A DNA stretch of 64,000 nucleotides from Rossellomorea marisflavi (GTDB lineage: Bacteria > Bacillota > Bacilli > Bacillales > Bacillaceae_B), in the NCBI RefSeq assembly GCF_009806575.1, contig NZ_CP047095.1, forward strand, positions 2,050,001-2,114,000. Direction: 5' to 3'. The translations under genes and the position numbers were made by a program. The notes beneath the pieces are model-generated. The model worked only from the letters and a program-made list of their open reading frames with translations. It made no database searches and was not told where the DNA came from. Shown here one piece after another: positions 18,530 through 27,433 of this stretch (the stretch's first letter is position 1; every line of letters starts with the position of its first letter).

Positions 18530-18616
18530 AAACTAGTCCATCTTCTCAACAATTTCTGACAACTCCTCTTCCTATGATTGGGTATACTGAATAGTATAAT
18601 GGGAGGGGGAGTAACT

Positions 18617-19054
18617 GTGCGACGCTATCAGGTCTATTGGATTGCAGAGGAGTTTGCCCAGCATTTTTACGGTAGGGAACGGATGTTTCACCAGCTTTTC
18701 AACGAGATGGAGAGTTCTTCCGGGGAATTGCACACGATCATTTCCAAGCAGGTAGAGTATATTACAAGACCGATTCCATACCTCCCAACGAGACGCTTCA
18801 TACAAAATGAGTTATTATCGGTCAATGGTTCCGGATGGGACGATGATAGGGCCGTGATTCACCTGGAGTCATCAGGGGTCTCTCTTGAATTAAAAGAGAG
18901 AATGTTGACGATTCATGCATGGGGAACCGATGAATCAGAGTACATTTTCTTTGAAATTCTAAGGAGACATATGGGATACTTATTGGCTGTGGACATTCAA
19001 AATGAACGGTTTGGATGGTTAAAGCCGATAAAACAAAGAAAATTTATATATTAA
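18617..19054 (+). CDS. sirA: sporulation inhibitor of replication SirA
   Basis: About 145 residues. In B. subtilis, SirA binds domain I of DnaA and blocks new rounds of replication after entry into sporulation. The family pattern is visible: YWIAEEFAQHFYGRERMFHQLFNE, QVEYITRPIPYL, and the end IFFEILRRHMGYLLAVDI...FGWLKPIKQRKF. GTG at 18617 is the start because GGGAGGGGG lies 7 bases upstream. It lies between tkt and yneF as in B. subtilis and has a 0A box upstream. Confidence 0.93.
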   Translation: MRRYQVYWIAEEFAQHFYGRERMFHQLFNEMESSSGELHTIISKQVEYITRPIPYLPTRRFIQNELLSVNGSGWDDDRAVIHLESSGVSLELKERMLTIHAWGTDESEYIFFEILRRHMGYLLAVDIQNERFGWLKPIKQRKFIY

Positions 19055-19139
19055 TTAAGAAATTATGACAGAAATATTGTATAATCTTCTTTGGTTTAGT
19101 ACACTTTTATAAGGACAACATGAAGGAGGAAGTAATCGT

Positions 19140-19361
19140 ATGTCAACGACCGCTATAGCTATTCTGGTCGGCGTGATCGCACTGCTTGCCGGAGTTGCGC
19201 TAGGGTTCTTCATCGCTCGTAAGTACATGATGAGCTATCTTAAGAAAAACCCGCCGATTAACGAACAAATGCTACGCATGATGATGATGCAAATGGGACA
19301 GAAACCGTCTCAGAAAAAGATCAATCAAATGATGAATGCAATGAACAAAAACATGAAATAA
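19140..19361 (+). CDS. yneF: UPF0154 membrane protein YneF
   Basis: A 73-residue protein with one N-terminal transmembrane segment (about residues 5-26, [22 protein letters not shown]) and a short methionine-rich cytoplasmic tail, [18 protein letters not shown]. This is the UPF0154 pattern. Function is unknown. GGAGGAAG precedes the ATG. A TATAAT lies at 19080-19085, about 55 bases upstream. Confidence 0.95.
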   Translation: MSTTAIAILVGVIALLAGVALGFFIARKYMMSYLKKNPPINEQMLRMMMMQMGQKPSQKKINQMMNAMNKNMK

Positions 19362-19464
19362 TCATCCCTGTATGATGGGACTGAGATAAATCATTTCGCT
19401 ACCCTTTATTGGAGAGTAAGACTTTTCTACTGGAAATGCTGTCAGATTGGTTTATCCGTTTTAT

Positions 19465-19505
19465 CGCAACGAAGCCACTTCCCATCGGGAAGTGGCTTTG
19501 TTGCG
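19465..19505. repeat. 19-bp near-perfect hairpin after yneF
   Basis: CGCAACGAAGCCACTTCCC pairs with GGGAAGTGGCTTTGTTGCG through one G-T pair, around an ATC loop. No clean T-run follows. It may be the yneF terminator or a structured 3' end. The rest of 19362-19612 shows no gene. Confidence 0.55.
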
Positions 19506-19612
19506 GGGTGGAAAGATGAATGTCTGTTAAAATGATGGATTTCACAAATTAGTATGATTATCATTCTTCAACCGATTTGATTTGTGGTAAACTATAGTCC
19601 GGAGGTTGTTGT

Positions 19613-20734
19613 ATGAAAAAATGGATGATTGCTTCTCTTTCACTATTGATCTTCGCATCAGGATGCGCGAATAAGCCATCTGAAGTAGTCAGTGATGAAA
19701 CACTTGAAGCACAAAGCAAGGCAGCCGGTAAGGCGCGTGAATATTTAACCTATAAAATCGATCAAGAAAAAAAGTCCGTCAATCGTGGACTGATCACGCA
19801 AACGGTGAATAACCGCAGCGATATGGATGAAATCGAAACGGGCTTGATGTCACAGTCCATCAAACACTTTTCTCCGGATAAAGTGAACTATCAGGAAGGT
19901 CAATACCTGACCAATATCAATGATTGGATCAAACGAAAGTCTTCTTCAAACAAAACAGGTTTGAATCCCGAATTGAAGGTAGAGGACGGTATGGGATGGG
20001 AAGAGCAGGTGCAATTGGAGAAGGACAACCCTGCATATCTTGCCTACATTCATGAACAGAACTACGTAGATTCAAAAGGGAACATTCAGGGGATTTCCCT
20101 GGGGCTCGCCATGAACTCTGTGGATTACATAAGGGTGCAGGACAGTCAGAAACTCATGCACTTTGATGAAAAGCAAATCGGTTCAAAAGAAATGGCCGCT
20201 TATGGAAAAAAGGCCGCCGAAACGATTGTTAAGCGAATCAGGAAGAATTCAAAATTAAAAGATGTTCCCATTATGATCTCCCTCTATAAACTTCAGCCGA
20301 CCAATAGCGTCGTGCCGGGAAATTACTTCACCACGGCATTCATCGACGGGAATGACAATTCTATCAAGAAATGGAACGACCTTGATGAGAAATACTATTA
20401 TTTCCCAAGTGATAAAGGGGAAGAGAAAAACCGGGACTTGGCGAAGAACCTATTGAACCTGGAAGATGAGGTGTCCAAGTACTTCTCACACCAGGATATC
20501 AAGCTCGTCGGGAAAGCACTGTACTCCGGTGATTCAATCAACAAGCTTGTGATCGAGGTGAACACGGGCATGGTCAAGGAGACGGAACTGATCGGGTTCT
20601 CCCAGGTGTTCGGCCCCGAGATCGTCGATTATTTCCCTAATATCCCGGTATATGTATACGTAAAAACACCTAAAGGGGTCAAGGCCACGATTGTAAAAGA
20701 AGTGGATCAGGAACCCTTTGTCGACATTCAATGA
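19613..20734 (+). CDS. CamS family sex pheromone lipoprotein (YerH-like)
   Basis: A 373-residue lipoprotein. The signal peptide is MKKWMIASLSLLIFASGC, with the lipidated cysteine at residue 18. The mature part matches the CamS family: LKVEDGMGWEEQVQLEKDNPAYLAYI, DYIRVQ, GNYFTTAFIDGNDNSIKKW and the C-terminal YFPNIPVYVYVKTPKGVKA. In enterococci and staphylococci the cleaved leader of CamS yields a mating pheromone, but the role of the mature protein is not known. GGAGG precedes the ATG. Its position between yneF and ynzD differs from B. subtilis. Confidence 0.93.
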   Translation: MKKWMIASLSLLIFASGCANKPSEVVSDETLEAQSKAAGKAREYLTYKIDQEKKSVNRGLITQTVNNRSDMDEIETGLMSQSIKHFSPDKVNYQEGQYLTNINDWIKRKSSSNKTGLNPELKVEDGMGWEEQVQLEKDNPAYLAYIHEQNYVDSKGNIQGISLGLAMNSVDYIRVQDSQKLMHFDEKQIGSKEMAAYGKKAAETIVKRIRKNSKLKDVPIMISLYKLQPTNSVVPGNYFTTAFIDGNDNSIKKWNDLDEKYYYFPSDKGEEKNRDLAKNLLNLEDEVSKYFSHQDIKLVGKALYSGDSINKLVIEVNTGMVKETELIGFSQVFGPEIVDYFPNIPVYVYVKTPKGVKATIVKEVDQEPFVDIQ

Positions 20735-20759
20735 GCATCTCTTCGGAGGTGCTTTTTTT
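20734..20759 (+). terminator. terminator after the camS gene
   Basis: AGCATCTC and GAGGTGCT pair (one T-G) around a TTCG tetraloop, followed by T7. Confidence 0.88.
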
Positions 20760-20868
20760 ATTTGATGAAAGGAGTGTACATTCTTTAAAAGGGTCTGTTT
20801 TTTTCATTTATTACTGTCTGAGTATTTGGTAAAATAAAGAGTCTTAAGAAAATTATGGGGGAGTAGAT

Positions 20869-22611
20869 ATGAGGGTATTTTTAGATTTAAAATGGTTTTT
20901 TCTCCAGGAGAAAAAATCCTATATAACCGGAATTTTGATCCTTTTGATGGTAGCCTTTCTGCAGTTGATCCCTCCTAAAGTCGTTGGGATCGTTGTGGAT
21001 GGGATCAAGGATAGCACCTTGACGCGTTCTGATATTGTAAGGTGGATGCTTATTCTGGCCGGAACGGCAGTGGCCATGTATGGGTTGCGATACGTCTGGA
21101 GAATCATGATATTCGGTTCGGCGAATCGGCTATCGAAGCTTCTCAGGAACCAGCTTTATCATCATTTCACCAAAATGGCTCCTTCGTTTTTTCAGAAAAG
21201 GCGTGTGGGGGACCTTATGGCTCATGCAACGAACGATCTCCAGGCGATCCAGCAAACAGCCGGTTCGGGCGTATTGACCCTCGTTGATTCCTTGTCGACA
21301 GGAGGGTTCGTCATTATCGCCATGGCCTTCACGATCAGCTGGAAACTCACGCTGATTGCATTGATCCCCATGCCGTTCATGGCCATTCTGACAAGTTACT
21401 ATGGAACACTTCTTCATAAACGTTTCCATAAAGCCCAGGAAGCGTTCTCTTCACTCAACGATAAGACCCAGGAAAGCGTGACAGGAGTCAAAGTCCTGAA
21501 GACGTTTGGGCAGGAGAAGGAGGATATCGAATCCTTCAGGCGTGAGTCGGAAGATGTGGTGCAAAAAAATATGAGTGTCGCCAGAGTAGACTCATTATTC
21601 GATCCCACCATTTCCATTATCGTAGGTCTCTCGTTTTTCCTTTCCATCGTATTCGGATCAAAGTTTGTCCTGAGCGGTGAATTGACCATCGGAGAGCTCA
21701 TATCATTCACAACCTATCTGGGTTTACTCATCTGGCCGATGCTTGCATTTGGGTGGTTATTCAATATTGTCGAGCGTGGAAGGGCTTCATACGACCGGGT
21801 GTCGAGATTATTGAGGGAAGAAGTTGAGATCGTGGATGGAACGGTAATGGAGAAGCCGAGAGGAGATATCGAGTATGCCATCGAATCGTTCGCATTCCCT
21901 GGAGAGAAGGATCCGGCCCTGAAGGGTATCCAATTCACGTTGAAAAAAGGCCAGACCCTCGGGATCGTCGGGAAAACCGGTGCAGGAAAGACTTCTCTTC
22001 TGAAACTCCTGCTCAGGGAGTTTGAAGGTTATTCCGGTGAGGTTCGCTTTGACGGTGTACCGATCACACAGTATGCACTGGACTCACTAAGGCAATCAAT
22101 CGGATATGTTCCTCAGGATCACTTCCTATTCTCGGCCACGATTAAGGAAAATATCGCCTTCACCGACCCGTTGGCATCCATGGAGAAGGTGAAAGGGGCA
22201 GCGGAGTCCGCCCAGATCCATCATGACATAGAAGGGTTCCCTCAAGGCTACGATACCGTTGTGGGAGAGAGAGGGGTCTCTCTTTCAGGAGGACAAAAAC
22301 AGCGGATTTCCATAGCCAGGGCTTTGCTTATGGAGCCGGAATTGTTGATCCTTGATGATTCCCTCTCTGCCGTCGATGCGAAGACGGAAGAAGCAATCCT
22401 CACATCCCTGAGGAAAGAGCGCGAAGGGAAAACCACCATCATCACATCCCATCGCCTGAGTGCCATCGTCCACGCCGATCTGATTCTGGTCATGGATGGG
22501 GGCAGGGTGACCCAGAGGGGTACGCACGAAGAGATGATGCAGGAAGACGGTTGGTACAAGGAAATGTATCTCCGCCAGCAATTAGAGGATATTGTAGAAT
22601 ATGGAGGGTGA
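20869..22611 (+). CDS. heterodimeric ABC exporter, degenerate-site subunit (BmrC/YheI-like)
   Basis: A 580-residue half transporter with six membrane helices in the first about 310 residues and a C-terminal ATPase. Walker A is GKTGAGKT at about 368, the signature is LSGGQKQ, and Walker B is LLILDDSLSA. The catalytic glutamate is replaced by Asp497, the typical change in the non-catalytic site of BmrC-like subunits. It ends 4 bases before the next gene, which encodes the partner with the opposite asymmetry. Such pairs export drugs or lipids. YknU-like pairs are an alternative name; the substrate cannot be told. Confidence 0.92.
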   Translation: MRVFLDLKWFFLQEKKSYITGILILLMVAFLQLIPPKVVGIVVDGIKDSTLTRSDIVRWMLILAGTAVAMYGLRYVWRIMIFGSANRLSKLLRNQLYHHFTKMAPSFFQKRRVGDLMAHATNDLQAIQQTAGSGVLTLVDSLSTGGFVIIAMAFTISWKLTLIALIPMPFMAILTSYYGTLLHKRFHKAQEAFSSLNDKTQESVTGVKVLKTFGQEKEDIESFRRESEDVVQKNMSVARVDSLFDPTISIIVGLSFFLSIVFGSKFVLSGELTIGELISFTTYLGLLIWPMLAFGWLFNIVERGRASYDRVSRLLREEVEIVDGTVMEKPRGDIEYAIESFAFPGEKDPALKGIQFTLKKGQTLGIVGKTGAGKTSLLKLLLREFEGYSGEVRFDGVPITQYALDSLRQSIGYVPQDHFLFSATIKENIAFTDPLASMEKVKGAAESAQIHHDIEGFPQGYDTVVGERGVSLSGGQKQRISIARALLMEPELLILDDSLSAVDAKTEEAILTSLRKEREGKTTIITSHRLSAIVHADLILVMDGGRVTQRGTHEEMMQEDGWYKEMYLRQQLEDIVEYGG

Positions 22612-22615
22612 GCAG

Positions 22616-24412
22616 ATGGAACCAATACCTGCACTTAGCCCCAAGGATCAGCGAAAGATCTTTTTCCGCCTGATGGGGTATGCAACGCCGCATCGAAAGA
22701 CGATTTATTTGGCATTCTTTTTACTCTTATTGACAACGATCGGGGATGTGTTCGGGCCCATCCTCATAAAAGTGTTCATTGATGATTATTTGACACCCGG
22801 TGTCTTCCCTTATGGTCCCCTTGTCGCATTGGGCACCGGTTACCTGCTCATTCAACTGGGGAATGTCGTTGTATCCTACCTTCAATTGCTGAAGTTCCAG
22901 GAAATCGCTCTGAAGATCATCCAGCAGCTGAGGGTCGATGTATTCACAAAAGTTCAAGGGCTCGGGATGAGATATTTTGATCAAACTCCTGCGGGCAGCA
23001 TCGTTTCAAGAGTCACCAATGATACGGAAGCGATAAAGGATATGTTCGTAAGCGTCCTCGCTTCTTTCATCCAGGGAGGATTCTTGATCATCGGCATCTT
23101 CATTGCCATGTTTGTGCTGAATGCAAAGCTTGCAGTCTTTTGCTTGTTCATCCTGCCCATTTTGATCTGGATCATGAGTCTGTACAGGAAGTATAGTTCC
23201 GTATTCTATCAGGATATGAGGGAGAGGTTGAGCCAGTTGAATGCAAAGCTGAGCGAATCCCTTTCGGGTATGGCCATCATTCAAATATTCAGGCAGGAAA
23301 AGAGAATGAGGGAAGAATTCGGCCACACCAATGAACAGCATTTTCGGGCGAATATGAGAAATATCAAAGTGGATGGCCTCCTTCTGAGACCGGCCATCGA
23401 TTTGGTCTATGCAGCGGCACTGATGGTCGTGTTGACCTATTTCGGGGTGGCATCATGGGATCATCCAATTGAAATCGGTGTTTTATATGCATTTGTGAAT
23501 TATCTTGATCGATTTTTTGAACCCGTCAATCAAATCATGATGAGGCTCAGTCTGTTCCAACAAGCCATCATTGCTTCGAACAGGGTGTTCACGCTTTTGG
23601 ATGAAAAAGAAGTGAGTCCTTTGCAGGGGGGAGACGGACAATCGTCGGAAATCACAGAAGGCAAGATTGTGTTTGACAACGTTTCTTTCTCGTACGACGG
23701 GAAGCAGGATGTGCTGAAGAACATCTCGTTCACAGCAAACCCGGGGGAAACAGTCGCCTTAGTCGGTCATACGGGAAGCGGAAAAAGTTCGATCATTAAT
23801 CTTTTGATGAGATTCTATGAATTCGAGCGGGGAAGGATCACGATTGACGGACAGAGCATCAAGTCATATCCCGTTCACGAAATAAGGAAAAAGCTCGGCC
23901 TCGTCCTTCAGGATCCGTTTCTTTTTTACGGTGATGTGAAAACGAATATCCGTTTGTACAACGAGCAATTGACGGATGATGAAGTAAAGGCGGCAGCAGA
24001 ATTCGTCCAGGCAGACAGCTTTATCCAAAAGCTCCCGCAGGGGTATGATGATCCCGTGGTCGAAAGGGGATCGACGTTTTCGAGTGGACAACGACAGCTT
24101 ATCGCCTTTGCACGGACGATTGCCACCAAGCCGAAGATCCTCGTATTGGATGAAGCGACGGCGAATATTGATACAGAGACCGAAGAGGCCATCCAAGAAG
24201 CTCTCTCCAAAATGAGAGAAGGCCGCACGACCATCGCGATCGCCCACAGGCTTTCCACCATTCAGGATGCCGATCTGATCCTTGTACTCCACAAAGGAGA
24301 AATTGTGGAGAGGGGTACCCACAGGGAATTACTGGATGGAAGAGGAATCTATCACAAAATGTATTTGCTCCAGAATGGGATGGTCGAAGGAATGGAAGAT
24401 GCCATAGGCTGA
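22616..24412 (+). CDS. heterodimeric ABC exporter, catalytic subunit (BmrD/YheH or YknV-like)
   Basis: About 598 residues. Six membrane helices are followed by an ATPase with Walker A GHTGSGKS at 384 and Walker B KILVLDEATA, with the catalytic Glu513 intact. The signature is SSGQRQL in place of LSGGQ, the mirror of the defect in its partner. In a mixed dimer, only one of the two ATP sites would therefore turn over. The start at 22616 lies 8 bases after GGAGGG, within the 3' end of the upstream gene. A terminator follows. Confidence 0.92.
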   Translation: MEPIPALSPKDQRKIFFRLMGYATPHRKTIYLAFFLLLLTTIGDVFGPILIKVFIDDYLTPGVFPYGPLVALGTGYLLIQLGNVVVSYLQLLKFQEIALKIIQQLRVDVFTKVQGLGMRYFDQTPAGSIVSRVTNDTEAIKDMFVSVLASFIQGGFLIIGIFIAMFVLNAKLAVFCLFILPILIWIMSLYRKYSSVFYQDMRERLSQLNAKLSESLSGMAIIQIFRQEKRMREEFGHTNEQHFRANMRNIKVDGLLLRPAIDLVYAAALMVVLTYFGVASWDHPIEIGVLYAFVNYLDRFFEPVNQIMMRLSLFQQAIIASNRVFTLLDEKEVSPLQGGDGQSSEITEGKIVFDNVSFSYDGKQDVLKNISFTANPGETVALVGHTGSGKSSIINLLMRFYEFERGRITIDGQSIKSYPVHEIRKKLGLVLQDPFLFYGDVKTNIRLYNEQLTDDEVKAAAEFVQADSFIQKLPQGYDDPVVERGSTFSSGQRQLIAFARTIATKPKILVLDEATANIDTETEEAIQEALSKMREGRTTIAIAHRLSTIQDADLILVLHKGEIVERGTHRELLDGRGIYHKMYLLQNGMVEGMEDAIG

Positions 24413-24425
24413 TAGAAATCAAATA

Positions 24426-24455
24426 GGCAGCCCCGGTCGGGACTGCCTTGTTTTT
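24426..24455 (+). terminator. terminator of the ABC exporter operon
   Basis: GGCAGCCCC and GGGACTGCC form a stem with one mismatch, followed by TTGTTTTT. Confidence 0.75.
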
Positions 24456-24503
24456 CCGTATATTAGAATACTATTAATGGAAATGATGATAGGGATGGCC
24501 GGT

Positions 24504-24677
24504 TCAATGAAGGACAACAGCATTTTTTATGTATTGCGCATTATAACGGTTCAAGAGTCGATCGAGTTCCTGGCTGAACTGGATGGCTTGAGGGGATGTC
24601 AATCCATTCTCGGCGACGATGGCAATGAGTTGGGCGCGTTTGAGTTCAATTCGATCAAGTAGCTCTTTTTTAGACAC
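24504..24677 (-). CDS. ynzD: Spo0E-family aspartyl-phosphate phosphatase YnzD
   Basis: A 57-residue protein read from GTG at 24677 on the minus strand, behind AAAGGA. It has two helices: KKELLDRIELKRAQLIAIVAE, then the Spo0E signature SQELDRLLNRY. Spo0E-type proteins dephosphorylate Spo0A~P and hold back sporulation. In B. subtilis, ynzD lies just before ccdA, as here, which supports the name. The short length and GTG start make it easy to miss. It diverges from ccdA; the 267 bases between them are AT-rich and hold no other gene. Confidence 0.88.
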   Translation of the reverse strand: MSKKELLDRIELKRAQLIAIVAENGLTSPQAIQFSQELDRLLNRYNAQYIKNAVVLH

Positions 24678-24944
24678 GGCTGTTTCCTTTCTTTTGTATA
24701 ACCTGACAAGGTCTATACAAAACTAGTAATAACTGTAACTTTTTTATTAGTATATCGGAAAACGAAACTTTTTTCAAAGTAAAAATTCGTTTTTATGAAA
24801 AAGAAAAGAGCCTTTAATGTTTTTGTTATTATTGCTCTTCACTGTAACCATATCGACATAAACCTTTCACATGAACATTTCTCATAAAGTTCATTTTTGT
24901 CTGATAGAATAGAAATATAAAATAAATGTAAGGGGGATGTCAAC

Positions 24945-25649
24945 TTGTCTGATGTAAATATTTTTCTTGCGTTCGGCGCCGGGGTCCTTAGCTTCATTTC
25001 CCCATGTTGCCTTCCGCTCTATCCGGCTTTTCTTTCATACATAACCGGAATGAGTGTAAGCGAGCTGAAAGCCGAAAACGCCATGCTTCAAAAAAGGAGC
25101 CTGCTCCATACGCTGTTCTTTTTGATCGGCTTTTCCGTGATTTTCATTGCCATCGGATTCACGTCCTCTTTTGTCAGTGGATTCTTCACACAGTATCAGG
25201 ATCTCATCCGTCAAATCGGTGCGATTTTCATTGTGATTTTCGGTTTGATGGTGATCGGTGTGTTCAAGCCTGAGAGTCTGATGAAGGAAAGACGTTTTGA
25301 ATTCAAGAATCGTCCTGCAGGATTTTTAGGATCGATCTTGATCGGGATGGCGTTTGCTGCCGGCTGGACACCTTGCACAGGACCGATCCTTGCTTCTGTT
25401 ATCGCATTGGCATCGAGCAATCCAGGGTCGGGGATGATCTATATGATGGCCTACGTTCTTGGATTTGCCATTCCGTTCTTCGTCTTGTCCTTCTTCCTGG
25501 GAAAAATGAAGTGGATCAGAAAAAACACCGGCCGGATCATGAAAATCGGCGGGTACATCATGATCGCTGTGGGGATCATGTTATTCTTCGACTGGATGAC
25601 CAAACTCCTTGGATACCTGATCTACGTCTTTGATTTCACAGGCTTCTAA
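24945..25649 (+). CDS. ccdA: cytochrome c biogenesis protein CcdA
   Basis: A 234-residue membrane protein with six helices. It passes reducing power across the membrane for cytochrome c maturation and spore cortex thiol chemistry in B. subtilis. The cysteines are Cys21/Cys22 in [11 protein letters not shown] and Cys144 in GWTPCTGP, flanked by helix-breaking prolines as in the DsbD core. TTG at 24945 follows AGGGGGATG. The downstream genes yneI and yneJ keep the B. subtilis order. Confidence 0.96.
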   Translation: MSDVNIFLAFGAGVLSFISPCCLPLYPAFLSYITGMSVSELKAENAMLQKRSLLHTLFFLIGFSVIFIAIGFTSSFVSGFFTQYQDLIRQIGAIFIVIFGLMVIGVFKPESLMKERRFEFKNRPAGFLGSILIGMAFAAGWTPCTGPILASVIALASSNPGSGMIYMMAYVLGFAIPFFVLSFFLGKMKWIRKNTGRIMKIGGYIMIAVGIMLFFDWMTKLLGYLIYVFDFTGF

Positions 25650-25735
25650 TCCATTCCAAACTATGATATAGTGAAAACGGTAAATTCCAATAAGTTACAC
25701 ATTTAGATCGAACAAGGTAGAAGGGGGGGCGAAAT

Positions 25736-26095
25736 GTGGCAGGCATTCTGATTGTGGACGATGCAAAGTTCATGAGGGTCACCTTGGGGAATATGGTCCG
25801 CTCCGGAGGACATGTCGTGGTGGGGGAAGCGGAGAACGGGCTCGAGGCGGTAGAAAAATTCAAGGCCCTTCAACCTGATCTTGTCACCATGGATGTCACA
25901 ATGCCGGAGATGGACGGGATTCAAGCGGTAAGAAGAATCATGGATGAATACCCCGATGCTGTGATCATCATGTGTTCTGCCATGGGCCAACAGCGGGTGG
26001 TAATGGATGCAATCGAAGCGGGGGCGAAAGACTTCATCGTCAAGCCCTTTGAAGAAAACAGGGTCTTAGAGGCAATAAGCCGCATACTTTCGTAA
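25736..26095 (+). CDS. yneI: CheY-like single-domain response regulator YneI
   Basis: A 119-residue receiver domain with no output domain. Acidic residues Asp8/Asp9, the phosphoacceptor Asp53 (VTMDVTMPEMDG), a conserved Ser (IIMCSAMG) and Lys in FIVKPFEE are all present. GTG at 25736 follows a GGGGGGG stretch. It lies between ccdA and yneJ (ccdC) as in B. subtilis. Neither its kinase nor its partner is known. Confidence 0.95.
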   Translation: MAGILIVDDAKFMRVTLGNMVRSGGHVVVGEAENGLEAVEKFKALQPDLVTMDVTMPEMDGIQAVRRIMDEYPDAVIIMCSAMGQQRVVMDAIEAGAKDFIVKPFEENRVLEAISRILS

Positions 26096-26183
26096 GGGTT
26101 TACATAAAATACAGCTGAAGTGTTTTCGTTTTATGGAAGAATCATGTTATACTATTTAAGAGCTAGAAAGTAGAAGATAAAGG

Positions 26184-26669
26184 ATGATGATGGTTATGGT
26201 GATTGCTTCATCCATAGCAGCAATTCTTATGGGGTTCATGGTGATCTTTATCCGCACTAAAGCCCAAAAGAAACCTGTAAGTGCAAAAAAAATCATACTG
26301 CCTCCGGTATTCATGAGTACAGGGGCCCTTATGTTTATTTTCCCCTTCTTCAGGGTGCATCCCCCTCAAATCATAGAGGCGCTGTCTGTGGGAATGGTAT
26401 TTTCCATCCTGTTGATCAAAACGTCTAAATTTGAGATCAGGGATGATGATATCTATCTTAAGCGGTCGAAGGCGTTTGCATTTATTTTAATCGGTTTGCT
26501 GATTATCAGGATTGTCGGGAAAGTCTTACTGAGCACCTCCATCGACTATGGTGAATTAAGCGGTATGTTCTGGATCCTTGCATTCGGAATGATCGTCCCT
26601 TGGCGCATAGTCATGTATATTCAATATAAGAAGATCCATCAGGAACACCAGAACTTCTCAACGATTTAA
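26184..26669 (+). CDS. yneJ: CcdC family membrane protein YneJ
   Basis: Up to 161 residues with four or five hydrophobic helices. The family block KKIILPPVFMSTGALMF is followed by KTSKFEIRDDDIYLKRSKAFAFIL. In B. subtilis, the gene neighbours ccdA and is called ccdC, but it was not required for cytochrome c maturation there. Four in-frame ATGs crowd the start (26184, 26187, 26190, 26196). AAAGG at 26179-26183 favours 26190 or 26196, so the N-terminus is uncertain by a few residues. A TATACT -10-like element lies at 26148. Confidence 0.93.
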   Translation: MMMVMVIASSIAAILMGFMVIFIRTKAQKKPVSAKKIILPPVFMSTGALMFIFPFFRVHPPQIIEALSVGMVFSILLIKTSKFEIRDDDIYLKRSKAFAFILIGLLIIRIVGKVLLSTSIDYGELSGMFWILAFGMIVPWRIVMYIQYKKIHQEHQNFSTI

Positions 26670-26674
26670 AAAAG

Positions 26675-26704
26675 AAGGCTGTCGCAACCAGTTGCGACAG
26701 CCTT
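26675..26704. terminator. bidirectional terminator between yneJ and yneK genes
   Basis: AAGGCTGTCGCAAC and its exact complement GTTGCGACAGCCTT are joined by CA. A-runs on one side and TTTTC on the other serve both converging units. Confidence 0.88.
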
Positions 26705-26708
26705 TTCG

Positions 26709-26807
26709 TTATTTCCTGCCCTTCTTGATCTTCAGATAGAAGAAGATTCCCCCAGAAGTGAGGATAAGCAGATAGAGTAAGATCGGTATAAGAAGGATCG
26801 GGCCCAT
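26709..26807 (-). CDS. 32-residue membrane peptide downstream of yneK
   Basis: The frame reads MGPILLIPILLYLLILTSGG, then IFFYLKIKKGRK. It is one hydrophobic helix followed by a strongly basic end, a clear N-out/C-in membrane topology. The ATG lies 2 bases after the yneK stop codon, with no ribosome binding site of its own, which suggests translational coupling. A terminator follows immediately. Composition, position and the positive-inside tail argue that it is real. I do not recognise a family, and function is unknown. Confidence 0.5.
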   Translation of the reverse strand: MGPILLIPILLYLLILTSGGIFFYLKIKKGRK

Positions 26808-26809
26808 AT

Positions 26810-27235
26810 TCAAAACAGGTGCCGGTATGGGGATGCGTCAATCTTCATTTCATCCAGTTTCTTCAGAAGGAATTTATGATCCCTCTTCGGGGTCGCCATA
26901 ATATAGCCCTTGATGATCAAATCCTCCGAGATGTCTTCCGCATGTTGTGAAACGGCTAATTCTCCGATCTTGCCTGCAATTTTATGCTTCGCCACATCGC
27001 GGAACAACTCAGGTACCGGAGTGACGAGTTCATTGAGCATTTTCTTTCCCTCATCATTCCACAAATGGATCGTTTCGTTCACATAATGCTCTTCCCAATC
27101 CATATCTGACTTTCCATCTTCCTTAGGAAACCGTTTAAGGAATTTCCTGAACATGAAAAATCCCCCGATGGCAAATGAAGCTGTCAGAAATACGACCCAA
27201 AATAAAATAAAGTAGAGAAACCATCCTTCAAGCAC
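26810..27235 (-). CDS. yneK: DUF2621 family membrane-anchored protein YneK
   Basis: A 141-residue protein with one N-terminal membrane helix (about residues 5-28) and a soluble part. The soluble part contains FRKFLKRFPKEDGKSDMDWEEHYV, PVPELFRDVAKHKIAGKIGELA and GYIMATPKRDHKFLLKKL, the DUF2621 blocks. It follows yneJ in B. subtilis, as here, and is convergent with it. Its function is not known. The ribosome binding site is AGGTGAT upstream of the start at 27235. Confidence 0.93.
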   Translation of the reverse strand: MLEGWFLYFILFWVVFLTASFAIGGFFMFRKFLKRFPKEDGKSDMDWEEHYVNETIHLWNDEGKKMLNELVTPVPELFRDVAKHKIAGKIGELAVSQHAEDISEDLIIKGYIMATPKRDHKFLLKKLDEMKIDASPYRHLF

Positions 27236-27433
27236 GTGATCACCTCAACAATTCGTGTATTCCCTTACATTATTATAATCAAGCTGGGGAAATGTGACAA
27301 GATGATGCGCATAATTCGACGAATAGTATGATGTTCTTAATAAGAAATGATATACTGATACTAGTGTTCATGTAAATTCTTTCTAGTAATGACATTTTTT
27401 AATCTGCGAAGTGTTAGAAGAAGGAGTCGTTCT

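Noticed and set aside
24477-24662. 61-codon plus-strand frame
   Set aside because: It is the shadow of ynzD on the other strand, which has the Spo0E motif and a better start.
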